Assembly (NCBI RefSeq): GCF_019024325.1
Contig: NZ_JAFNJS010000002.1
Location: 124,118 to 188,117 of the forward strand
DNA: 64,000 bases
Direction of reading: 5' to 3'
Source of the DNA: Falsiroseomonas tokyonensis
GTDB lineage: Bacteria > Pseudomonadota > Alphaproteobacteria > Acetobacterales > Acetobacteraceae
Under the pieces are notes generated by a model. It saw only the letters and a program-made list of their open reading frames with translations, was not told the origin of the DNA and did not search any database. Both the position numbers and the translations under genes were made by a program. Within the stretch, counting starts at the first letter, position 1; every line of letters starts with the position of its first letter. Below, piece by piece: positions 24,630 to 31,327 of this stretch.

Positions 24630-25820
24630 ATGGACGGGTTGAACGGCAGGAAGCCGCTGGAGGGGCTGCGGATCCTGGATCTGTCGCGGGTGCTGGCCTG
24701 CCCTTTCGCCACCATGCTGCTGTCGGAGCTGGGCGCCACCGTCATCAAGGTGGAGCAGCCGGGCGCGGGGGATGAGACGCGGAGCTTCGAGCCCTTCTTC
24801 GATTTCGGCGTCAGCGGTTATTTTCTCGCCTGCAACCGCGGCAAGCGCAGCATCACGGTGGATATGCGCAAGCCCGGCGGGCGGCAGCTGATCCGCGACC
24901 TGGCGGCGCAGGCGGATGCGCTGGTGGAGAATTTCCCGACCGGTGCGCTGGCGCGGCGGAAGCTCGACTATGCCGCGTTGCGCGAGGTGAATCCGCAGCT
25001 GGTCTATCTGTCCTGCACCGGCTTCGGCCAGACCGGGCCCTATGCGCATCGCAAGGGCTACGACACGGTCTTCCAGGCGATGGGCGGGCTGATGGGCCTG
25101 ACCGGGGAGAAGGGCGGCGGGCCGGTGAAGCCGGGGCTGCCTGTGGCGGATCTCACCAGCGGGCTCTGGGTGGCGATCGCGCTGCTGGCGGCGCTGCGCG
25201 GGCGCGATGCAAGTGGGCAGGGCGCGCATGTCGATTTCAGCATGCTGGACGGGCAGGTGGCGCTGCTGACCATCGCGGCCGCGCGGTTGTTCGCGCTGGG
25301 CGAGGTGCCGCCGCGGCTGGGCACGGAGCATCCTGGCCGCGTGCCGACGGCGAGCTTTCGCTGCAAGGACGACCGCTTCCTGCATATCACGGCGAGCGAC
25401 CAGCATTGGGCGCCGCTGTGTTCGGCGCTTGGCCTGTCCGAACTGGCCGGCCTCACGACCAATGCCGAAAGGCTGGAGCAGCGGGAGCGCATCATGGCGG
25501 CGATGTCCGCCGCGCTGGGCGCGATGACGCGGGCGGAAGCGGTGGCGGCGCTGGATGCCGCCAATGTGCCGAACGGCCCTGTGCTGGCGCTGGATGAGGT
25601 GGTGGCGGACCCGCATGTGCAGGCGCGCGGCAGCGTGGCGCAGGTGGCGCATGGCGCGGCGACCCATCCCGCGCTGCGCCTGCCGTTTCGCTTCGACGGC
25701 TTTGCGGACCCGGCGCCGCTGCCCGCGCCGGCGCTGGGCGCGGATACGGACGCGGTCCTGGCCGAGCTCGGCTATGACTCGAGAAGGATCGCCGCATTGC
25801 GGGAGGAAGGCGCGATATGA
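24630..25820 (+). CDS. Class III (CaiB/BaiF family) CoA-transferase
   Basis: A 396-residue family III CoA-transferase. LEGLRILDLSRVLACPFATMLLSELGATVIKVEQPGAGDETR is the CoA-binding N-terminus; the catalytic Asp that forms the acyl-anhydride is in LPVADLTSGLW (about residue 174). HPGRVPTASFRCKDDRFLHITASDQHW and NVPNGPVLALDEVVADP are typical later blocks. It moves CoA between carboxylates, without ATP, in the cytoplasm. GAGGAGG precedes the ATG. The stop overlaps the enoyl-CoA hydratase start, and a Bug receptor diverges upstream, consistent with uptake and activation of an acid. Confidence 0.93.
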   Translation: MDGLNGRKPLEGLRILDLSRVLACPFATMLLSELGATVIKVEQPGAGDETRSFEPFFDFGVSGYFLACNRGKRSITVDMRKPGGRQLIRDLAAQADALVENFPTGALARRKLDYAALREVNPQLVYLSCTGFGQTGPYAHRKGYDTVFQAMGGLMGLTGEKGGGPVKPGLPVADLTSGLWVAIALLAALRGRDASGQGAHVDFSMLDGQVALLTIAAARLFALGEVPPRLGTEHPGRVPTASFRCKDDRFLHITASDQHWAPLCSALGLSELAGLTTNAERLEQRERIMAAMSAALGAMTRAEAVAALDAANVPNGPVLALDEVVADPHVQARGSVAQVAHGAATHPALRLPFRFDGFADPAPLPAPALGADTDAVLAELGYDSRRIAALREEGAI

Positions 25821-26554
25821 CGGAGCCGCTGCTCTATGCCGAGGCCGACGGCTTGGTGACGCTGACGCTGAACCGGCCGGAGGCGCGCAATGCGCTGAAC
25901 CTAGCGCTGGCCGAGGCACTCGCCGCCGCCTGCCGTCGCGCGACGGACGCTCAGGCGAAATGCGTGCTGATCCGCGCCAAGGGCCCCGTCTTCTGCGCCG
26001 GCGCGGATCTGAAGGAACGCCAGGGCATGGACGACAACACCGTGCGCGCCCGCCGCGTGAAGGGTTTCTGGGCCTATGAATCCATCGAGCGGCTGCCGAT
26101 GCCGAGCATCGCGGTGGTCGAAGGCCCCGCGGTCGGATCCGGCGTGGAGATCGCCGCCGCCTGCGACATGATCGTCGCGACGCCTCGGGCCAGCTTCAAG
26201 ACGCCGGAGGCGCTCTGGGGCACGGTGGGCGCGACCCAGCGCCTGCCGCGCATCCTCGGCAAGCGGCTGGCCAAGGACATGATGTTCACCGGCCGCGTGC
26301 TGGGGGCGGAGGAGGCGCTGGCCGCCGGTCTCGTCGCGCGGCTCGTGGAACCGGAGGCCTTGCAGCCGACGCTCGATGCCATCACCGCCACCATCCTGAA
26401 GGCGCCGGCCTCCGCCATGGCGCTGGCAAAGCGCTGCATCGACGAAGGGCTGGAACGCGATCCGCGCGGCGCCCTGGCGACCGAACTGATGGCGATCGAG
26501 GACAGCCTGGCCGCCGCCGAATGGCGCAAGACCATGTCGGGTTTCGGCCGATGA
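25817..26554 (+). CDS. Enoyl-CoA hydratase/isomerase family protein
   Basis: A 245-residue crotonase-fold enzyme. The first oxyanion-hole strand is FCAGADLKERQGMDD and the second is VEGPAVGSGVEIAAACDMIVAT. Where mitochondrial enoyl-CoA hydratase has its two catalytic Glu, this protein has Glu and Gly/Ser in GSGVEIAAACD and FKTPEALWGTVGATQRLPRILGKRLA, so at least one Glu (Glu in TPEAL) is retained. It probably hydrates or isomerises an unsaturated acyl-CoA made by the CoA-transferase or by the ligase encoded next. Both junctions are ATGA overlaps. Confidence 0.9.
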   Translation: MTEPLLYAEADGLVTLTLNRPEARNALNLALAEALAAACRRATDAQAKCVLIRAKGPVFCAGADLKERQGMDDNTVRARRVKGFWAYESIERLPMPSIAVVEGPAVGSGVEIAAACDMIVATPRASFKTPEALWGTVGATQRLPRILGKRLAKDMMFTGRVLGAEEALAAGLVARLVEPEALQPTLDAITATILKAPASAMALAKRCIDEGLERDPRGALATELMAIEDSLAAAEWRKTMSGFGR

Positions 26555-28110
26555 GCTGGACCACCCGCCTGTCGGACCTGCTCGACGCCAATGCGCGCGA
26601 TCGCGGCGCGGCGGAAGCCCTGGTGGCGGAGGGTATGCGGCTAACCCATGCGGAGTTGCGCGCGGAAGCCCGTGCCGTCGCCCGCAGCCTGCTTGCGCTG
26701 GGCATCGGCCGCGGCGATTTCGTCGGGCTGCTGATGGGCAATGACGCGAAGTGGGTCGCCAGCTTCTATGGCGCGGCGCTGATCGGCGCGGTGACGGTGC
26801 CGATCAACACCCGCTTCAAGCCGCCCGAGATCGCCTTCGCTTTGTCCCGCGCGCGCTGCAAGGCGGTGCTGCTGGCCGACCGCTTTCTCAATATCGACTT
26901 CGCCGCAGCGGTGGATGAGGTGCGCGGCGACCTGCCCGACCTGCACCATGTCGTGGTGGCCGGCACGCCGTCCTGGGACGCCTTCCTGGCCCGCGCGCTG
27001 AACGACACCACGCTGGACGCCGCCATCGCCCGGGTCTCGGCGGAGGATGTGCTGCTGGTACAATACACCTCCGGCACCACCGCGCATCCCAAGGGCGTGC
27101 TGCTCACGCACCACAGCATGCTGCGCAACGCGACGGCCTGCGCGGCGAAGCTGGGCGTGCGGCCGGAGGATCGCTACCTGAACTGCCGGCCCTTCTTCCA
27201 TGTCGCGGGATCCACCCTCTCGCTGCTCGTCTGCCTCGTCACCGGCGCCGTGATGGTGACGCCGAAAACCTTCGAAGCCGGCGCGGCACTGGATCTGCTG
27301 GAGCGCGAGCGCTGCACGCTGACCTCCGGCAATGACGCGATCTTCCAGCTGATGATGTCGCATCCGCGCTTCGATCCCGCGCGGCTGCATCTGCGCGGCG
27401 GTTGGGCCGCGGCGGGGCCGGAGACGATGCGCCGCATCGTGGAGGAGATGGGCGTGTCCGACCTGTGCTGGGCCTATGGCCTCAGCGAGGCTTCGCCCAA
27501 TGTCGCGCTTTCCGATCACCGGGAGCCGGTGGAAGCCCGCATCGCCGGCGGCGCCGTGCCGCATGCGGGGCTGGAGGTCCGCATCGCCGACCCCGCCACC
27601 AACGCCGCCCTGCCGCATGGCCAGTCCGGCGAGATCCAGGTGAAGGGCTGGTCCGTCATGCGCGGCTACCTGAACGACCCGGACAATACCCAAAAGGCTT
27701 TCACGCCGGATGGCTTCCTGCGCACCGGCGACCTCGGCACGCAGGATGCAGAGGGCCGGCTGCGCCTGGTCGGGCGCATCAAGGACGTCATCCGCGTGGG
27801 CGGGGAGAATGTCGCGCCGGCCGAGGTGGAGGAGGTGCTTTCCGCCCACCCCGCCATCGCGCTGGCCCAGGTGGTTGGCGTGCCGGATGCGCGGCTGGGG
27901 GAGGTGGTGGCCGCCTTCGTGCAGCTGCGGGACGGGGCGGCGGCGACCGAGGCCGAGCTGCTGGCCTGGCTGAAGCCGCGCCTCGCCAATTTCCGCCTGC
28001 CGCGGCACCTGCGAATCGTGGAGGGCTTCGAGCAGATCGGCATGACGGCCAGCGGCAAGGTGCAGAAGGTGAAGCTGCGTGCGCACGCCCTGGCGCTGCT
28101 GGACCTGTGA
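26551..28110 (+). CDS. Acyl-CoA synthetase (AMP-forming)
   Basis: A 519-residue ANL ligase with intact P-loop YTSGTTAHPKGVLLTH, adenylate motif AYGLSEASPN, hinge Asp in LRTGDLGTQD, and the catalytic Lys in MTASGKVQKVKL. The overall pattern is that of medium/long-chain fatty-acid or aryl-CoA ligases. ATG 26551 overlaps the hydratase stop. As the last gene of CoA-transferase, hydratase and ligase, it gives the pathway two independent ways to make a CoA thioester. Substrate unknown. Confidence 0.92.
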   Translation: MSWTTRLSDLLDANARDRGAAEALVAEGMRLTHAELRAEARAVARSLLALGIGRGDFVGLLMGNDAKWVASFYGAALIGAVTVPINTRFKPPEIAFALSRARCKAVLLADRFLNIDFAAAVDEVRGDLPDLHHVVVAGTPSWDAFLARALNDTTLDAAIARVSAEDVLLVQYTSGTTAHPKGVLLTHHSMLRNATACAAKLGVRPEDRYLNCRPFFHVAGSTLSLLVCLVTGAVMVTPKTFEAGAALDLLERERCTLTSGNDAIFQLMMSHPRFDPARLHLRGGWAAAGPETMRRIVEEMGVSDLCWAYGLSEASPNVALSDHREPVEARIAGGAVPHAGLEVRIADPATNAALPHGQSGEIQVKGWSVMRGYLNDPDNTQKAFTPDGFLRTGDLGTQDAEGRLRLVGRIKDVIRVGGENVAPAEVEEVLSAHPAIALAQVVGVPDARLGEVVAAFVQLRDGAAATEAELLAWLKPRLANFRLPRHLRIVEGFEQIGMTASGKVQKVKLRAHALALLDL

Positions 28111-28202
28111 CAGATCAATGACAGAGCAAGTCGTCTAGGTGAAATCACCCGCATGACTAATAGGGACTTCACAGTTGGTGCCGGATTCTTCATCTGAACC
28201 CG

Positions 28203-28706
28203 ATGGGATTTCGCAAGCGGTTCGGCCGCTTCACCATACCGGGAAGGATCAGGCGTCCGATGCTGGAAGGCGATGTGGTGGGTCTTGCGCGCAGGCCGGG
28301 CGATCTGCGCCGGCAATGCGCCGCCCTGCCGCTGACCGGCACGGGCCCGGCGCTACGCGTGGTGCTGGTGACCAGCCGAGAGACGCGGCGCTGGGTGATC
28401 CCCAAGGGCTGGATCGAGCCCGGCGAGCAGCCGCATCGCAGCGCGGCCCGCGAAGCCTTCGAGGAAGCCGGCATCCTGGGTGAGGCCGATCCCGACCCGA
28501 TCGGCCAGTTCGCCTATGCCAAGCGCAAGGCCGGCGGCGTGCTGCTGCCCTGCGAGGTGCTGGTCTTCCGCCTGCGCGTCGCCCGCCTGCTGCATGACTG
28601 GCCTGAGCGGCGAGAGAGGGAGCGCCGGCTGGTCACCCCGGCCGCCGCCGCCGGGCTGGTGGCGGAGCCGGAGCTGGCCGCGCTGCTGCGCGGCATCGCC
28701 GGCTGA
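28203..28706 (+). CDS. Nudix hydrolase
   Basis: A 167-residue protein with a complete Nudix box from Gly69: G(x5)E(x7)REAFEEAGI, with the REAFEE metal-binding Glu residues. WVIPKGWIEPGE before the box is characteristic of diphosphoinositol-polyphosphate/diadenosine-polyphosphate hydrolases and their bacterial relatives. It removes a nucleoside diphosphate-X linkage in the cytoplasm; the true substrate is not evident. ATG 28203 is chosen; an ATG at 28260 (MLEGDV) would trim a basic N-terminus of 19 residues. It stands alone, convergent to the ABC permease gene. Confidence 0.88.
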   Translation: MGFRKRFGRFTIPGRIRRPMLEGDVVGLARRPGDLRRQCAALPLTGTGPALRVVLVTSRETRRWVIPKGWIEPGEQPHRSAAREAFEEAGILGEADPDPIGQFAYAKRKAGGVLLPCEVLVFRLRVARLLHDWPERRERERRLVTPAAAAGLVAEPELAALLRGIAG

Positions 28707-28709
28707 CCT

Positions 28710-29399
28710 TCAGCGGCGGTCGGCCGCCGTAAGGTCGTAGGCGCGGCCGTAGCGCTTCTCCAGCTGGCGCTGCACCAGGTCCCAGACCGTTGTCATCACC
28801 AAGTACCAGAAGGCGGCGGCGAGGAACAATTCCAGCACCAGGAACTTCTCCTGGATCAGGATCTGCGTGCGCCGCAGCAGCTCCTCCATGGAAATCACAC
28901 TGGCCACGCTGGTGGTCTTCAGCAGCCCGTTCACCGAATTGCCCAGCGGCGGGATGATGATGCGAAAGGCCTGCGGCCAGGTGATGGTGCGAAACACCTG
29001 GATCTTCTTCAGCCCCAGCGCCAGCCCGGCCTCCCGCTGCCCAGGGCCGACGGCGGAGATGCCGGAGCGCACGATCTCGCTGAGATAGGCGGCCTCGTTC
29101 AGCGCCAGGCCCAGCAGCGCGGCCTGGGTCACGCTGAAGCGCAGGCCGAACAGCGGCAGGCCGGTATAGATGATCAGCAACTGCACCAGCAGCGGCGTGC
29201 CGCGGAAGATCCAGCAATAGAAGGCGGCGAGCCCCGCCAGCCAGCGGTTGCCCGACAGCCGCAGCAGCGCCACCGCCACGCCCAGGATCAGGCCGAAGAA
29301 CAGGGACGCCGCGGTCAGCCACAGCGTGGTGACCGCGCCCTGCAGCAGGAAGGGGTTGAACAGGTAGTCGAAGAACCCCTGCCAGGACCAGATATGCAT
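28710..29399 (-). CDS. Polar amino acid ABC transporter permease (HisM/GlnP type)
   Basis: A 229-residue membrane protein with about five helices and the HEAT-like permease region AAYLSEIVRSGISAVGPGQREAGLALGLKKIQVFRTITWPQAFRIIIPPLGN, which includes the ATPase-contacting EAA loop. It would work as a homodimer, because no second permease is present. No ABC ATPase is encoded in the neighbourhood, so it must borrow one. It is the last gene of a minus-strand group with a solute receptor and a DHDPS-family enzyme. Confidence 0.92.
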   Translation of the reverse strand: MHIWSWQGFFDYLFNPFLLQGAVTTLWLTAASLFFGLILGVAVALLRLSGNRWLAGLAAFYCWIFRGTPLLVQLLIIYTGLPLFGLRFSVTQAALLGLALNEAAYLSEIVRSGISAVGPGQREAGLALGLKKIQVFRTITWPQAFRIIIPPLGNSVNGLLKTTSVASVISMEELLRRTQILIQEKFLVLELFLAAAFWYLVMTTVWDLVQRQLEKRYGRAYDLTAADRR

Positions 29400-29431
29400 G
29401 TTTCAGGCTTTCAAGCGCAGGGCGCCGCCTG

Positions 29432-29455
29432 GGCCCGCGCCAGGGGGCGCGGGCC
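29432..29455 (-). other. Perfect intercistronic hairpin between receptor and permease genes
   Basis: GGCCCGCGCC (29432-29441), a 4-nt loop, then its perfect 10-bp complement GGCGCGGGCC (29446-29455). It lies in the 74-bp gap after the receptor stop, before the permease start. There is no T-run, so a role in protecting the receptor mRNA 3' end, giving more receptor than permease, is likelier than full termination. Confidence 0.5.
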
Positions 29456-29473
29456 GGCGGAGCGTCCTGGCGA

Positions 29474-30313
29474 TTATTGCGGGCCGACGACCTCGAAGCC
29501 CGCCTCGTACTTGCTCACGCCGTAGCGGTCGAACAGGCGGTCGTAGCTGCCATCCGCCTTCATCTCCGTCAGCACCTTGGCGATTTCCTGCGCCAGGGGG
29601 CGGGACCGCATGGCGAGGCTGGCGGGGGTGGGGAACAGCCCGTGCAGCACGCGCGGGAAATCGCCGCGCTGGTCGTATTCGGCGGCCACCGCATCCACGC
29701 TCGTCACCGCCTGCACCTGGCCGGCGCGCAGCGCCTGGAAGGCGATGGCGAAGTTGTCGAAGGTGCGGATGGTGATGGCGGGCTTGCCGCGCGCCACCAG
29801 GTCGGCGCTCAGCGCCCGGGTGCGGGCTTCCTCGAAGCCGCCGAGCTCCACGCCCACCACCTTGCCCGCCAGGTCATCGACGCTGCGGATGTTCAGCGGA
29901 TTGCCCCGCGCGGCGGAGAAAGCGACGGCCGCATTCTCGTAGCGCAGCATCTGCATGATCTCGGCGCGCGCCGGGGTGAAGAAGGTGCCGCTGTTGATCA
30001 CGTCCCAGCGCCGCGCCGCCAGGCCCGGGATCATGGCGCTGAATTCGATGCGCACCCATTCCGGCGTCAGGCAGAGACGCTTGGCGATCTCCTCGCCCAG
30101 CTCGAAGCGCAGGCCCTGCAGCTGGCCCTGCGCATTGACGAATTGCAGCGGCGGCAGGGTCGGGTTGATCGACATGATCAGCGTGCCCGGCTTCACCAGC
30201 TCGGAATTCGCCACGCGCGGCGTGCAGCCGGCGGGGGCCTGGGCTGAAGCGTGGGGCGCGAAGGCGGGCGAGGCGAAGGCCGCGAGCGCGGCAGCGAGAA
30301 GAAGACGACGCAT
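29474..30313 (-). CDS. Amino acid ABC transporter periplasmic receptor
   Basis: A 279-residue SBP_bac_3 protein. The start at ATG 30313 gives a proper signal peptide ([26 protein letters not shown]) and follows AGGGAG; a longer frame upstream has no such features. The mature part has SINPTLPPLQFVNAQGQLQGLRFELGEEIAKRL and the ligand-binding Arg/Asp pattern of polar amino-acid receptors (RSVDDLAGKVVGVELGGFEEA). Two Cys near the N-terminus (GCTPR, RLCLT) may form a disulfide. Linked to the DHDPS-family gene 34 bp upstream. I infer an imino or D-amino acid ligand from the neighbours. Confidence 0.9.
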   Translation of the reverse strand: MRRLLLAAALAAFASPAFAPHASAQAPAGCTPRVANSELVKPGTLIMSINPTLPPLQFVNAQGQLQGLRFELGEEIAKRLCLTPEWVRIEFSAMIPGLAARRWDVINSGTFFTPARAEIMQMLRYENAAVAFSAARGNPLNIRSVDDLAGKVVGVELGGFEEARTRALSADLVARGKPAITIRTFDNFAIAFQALRAGQVQAVTSVDAVAAEYDQRGDFPRVLHGLFPTPASLAMRSRPLAQEIAKVLTEMKADGSYDRLFDRYGVSKYEAGFEVVGPQ

Positions 30314-30347
30314 GTTGTGAAACTCCCTGTTGTTTGGAAGAAGGTTT

Positions 30348-31259
30348 TCAGGCCGCCTGGCGCGCACCCTCGGCGAGCAGGCCCATGCCCTGCAGCACGC
30401 CACTGAGCTGCGCCATGTCGGCGCCGGGCAAAGGCAGGCGCGGCGGCCGCGGATCGCCCATCGGCATGCCCATCAGCCGGAAGCCGGCCTTGGTGCCCGA
30501 GACATAGCGCGGGCCGCCGACGAAGGGCAGCAACGGCATCAGCTTGCGATACAGCGGCAGGGCCTTGTCCATGTCCTTGTCGAAGGCCGCCGCGTGGAAC
30601 ATTTCTGTCGAGAGCTTCGGCGCCAGGTTGGAACACACGGCCACCCAGCCGATGGCGCCCAGCCAGGCGCTTTCATAGCCGAGCACGCCGGCGAAGACTT
30701 CCATGCGGTCGCCGCAGAGATCGACGATGTCGCGCACGCGCGTCACCTCCAGCGTGCTTTCCTTCACGTAGAGGCAGCTCTCGATGGTCGCGAGACGCGC
30801 GAGGATCTTGGGCGTCAGGTCGACATTCGCCGTGGCGGGATTGTTGTAGACCATGATGGGGATGCCGATCGCATCCGCCACTTTCTTGTAGTGGACATAG
30901 AGCTCGTCCTCGGTCGGCACCGAATAGAAGGGCGGGATGATCATCACGCCATCGGCGCCAAGCGCCTCCGCCTCCTTCGAGGTGCGGACCACCTCGCGCG
31001 TGTCTTCCGCGCCGGTGCCGATCAGCACGGGCACGCGGCCGCGCGCGGTCTTCACCACCGTCTCGACGATGGCGGTGCGTTCCTCGGGCGAGACCGACAA
31101 GAATTCGCCGGTGGAGCCAAGCGGGATCAGGCCGCGTATACCTTCGCGGATCTGGAATTCCACGAGGCGCTCCAGCGCCTTCAGATCCACCGCCTCGCCG
31201 CCCTCGGTGAAGGGCGTGATCAGGACCGTGTAGCAGCCGCGGAATTTCTTGACGGCCAT
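30348..31259 (-). CDS. DHDPS/NAL-family lyase or deaminase (possible hydroxyproline-pathway enzyme)
   Basis: A 303-residue class I aldolase-type TIM barrel. The Schiff-base Lys166 is in LYVKEST, Tyr138 in MVYNNPATA, and the substrate carboxylate loop LGSTGE at 48-52. Among this superfamily, delta1-pyrroline-4-hydroxy-2-carboxylate deaminase (LhpC) acts after D-hydroxyproline dehydrogenase; the divergent gene here encodes a fused version of that dehydrogenase class, so LhpC is a reasonable guess. Dihydrodipicolinate synthase, N-acetylneuraminate lyase or a sugar-acid dehydratase are alternatives; only activity or a close homologue would decide. ATG 31259 follows GGGAG; a GC-rich upstream extension was rejected. 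Confidence 0.8.
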   Translation of the reverse strand: MAVKKFRGCYTVLITPFTEGGEAVDLKALERLVEFQIREGIRGLIPLGSTGEFLSVSPEERTAIVETVVKTARGRVPVLIGTGAEDTREVVRTSKEAEALGADGVMIIPPFYSVPTEDELYVHYKKVADAIGIPIMVYNNPATANVDLTPKILARLATIESCLYVKESTLEVTRVRDIVDLCGDRMEVFAGVLGYESAWLGAIGWVAVCSNLAPKLSTEMFHAAAFDKDMDKALPLYRKLMPLLPFVGGPRYVSGTKAGFRLMGMPMGDPRPPRLPLPGADMAQLSGVLQGMGLLAEGARQAA

Positions 31260-31327
31260 TGGGTTGCTCCCACTTCGCGAAAGGGCGACATCCATGCGCC
31301 TTTCCGTGAAAGCATCAAGCCCATCCC

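Noticed and set aside
22413-25919. Minus-strand frame of about 1170 codons crossing several genes
   Set aside because: It covers the CoA-ligase alpha gene, the palindrome, the receptor and the CoA-transferase in wrong frames; composition is that of antisense shadow. The true minus-strand gene within it is the Bug receptor at 23573-24568 in another frame.
28138-28149. Small dyad GGTGA-AA-TCACC after the acyl-CoA ligase gene
   Set aside because: A 5-bp stem with a 2-nt gap is too weak to call a terminator; it could be chance or half of an operator for the Nudix gene.
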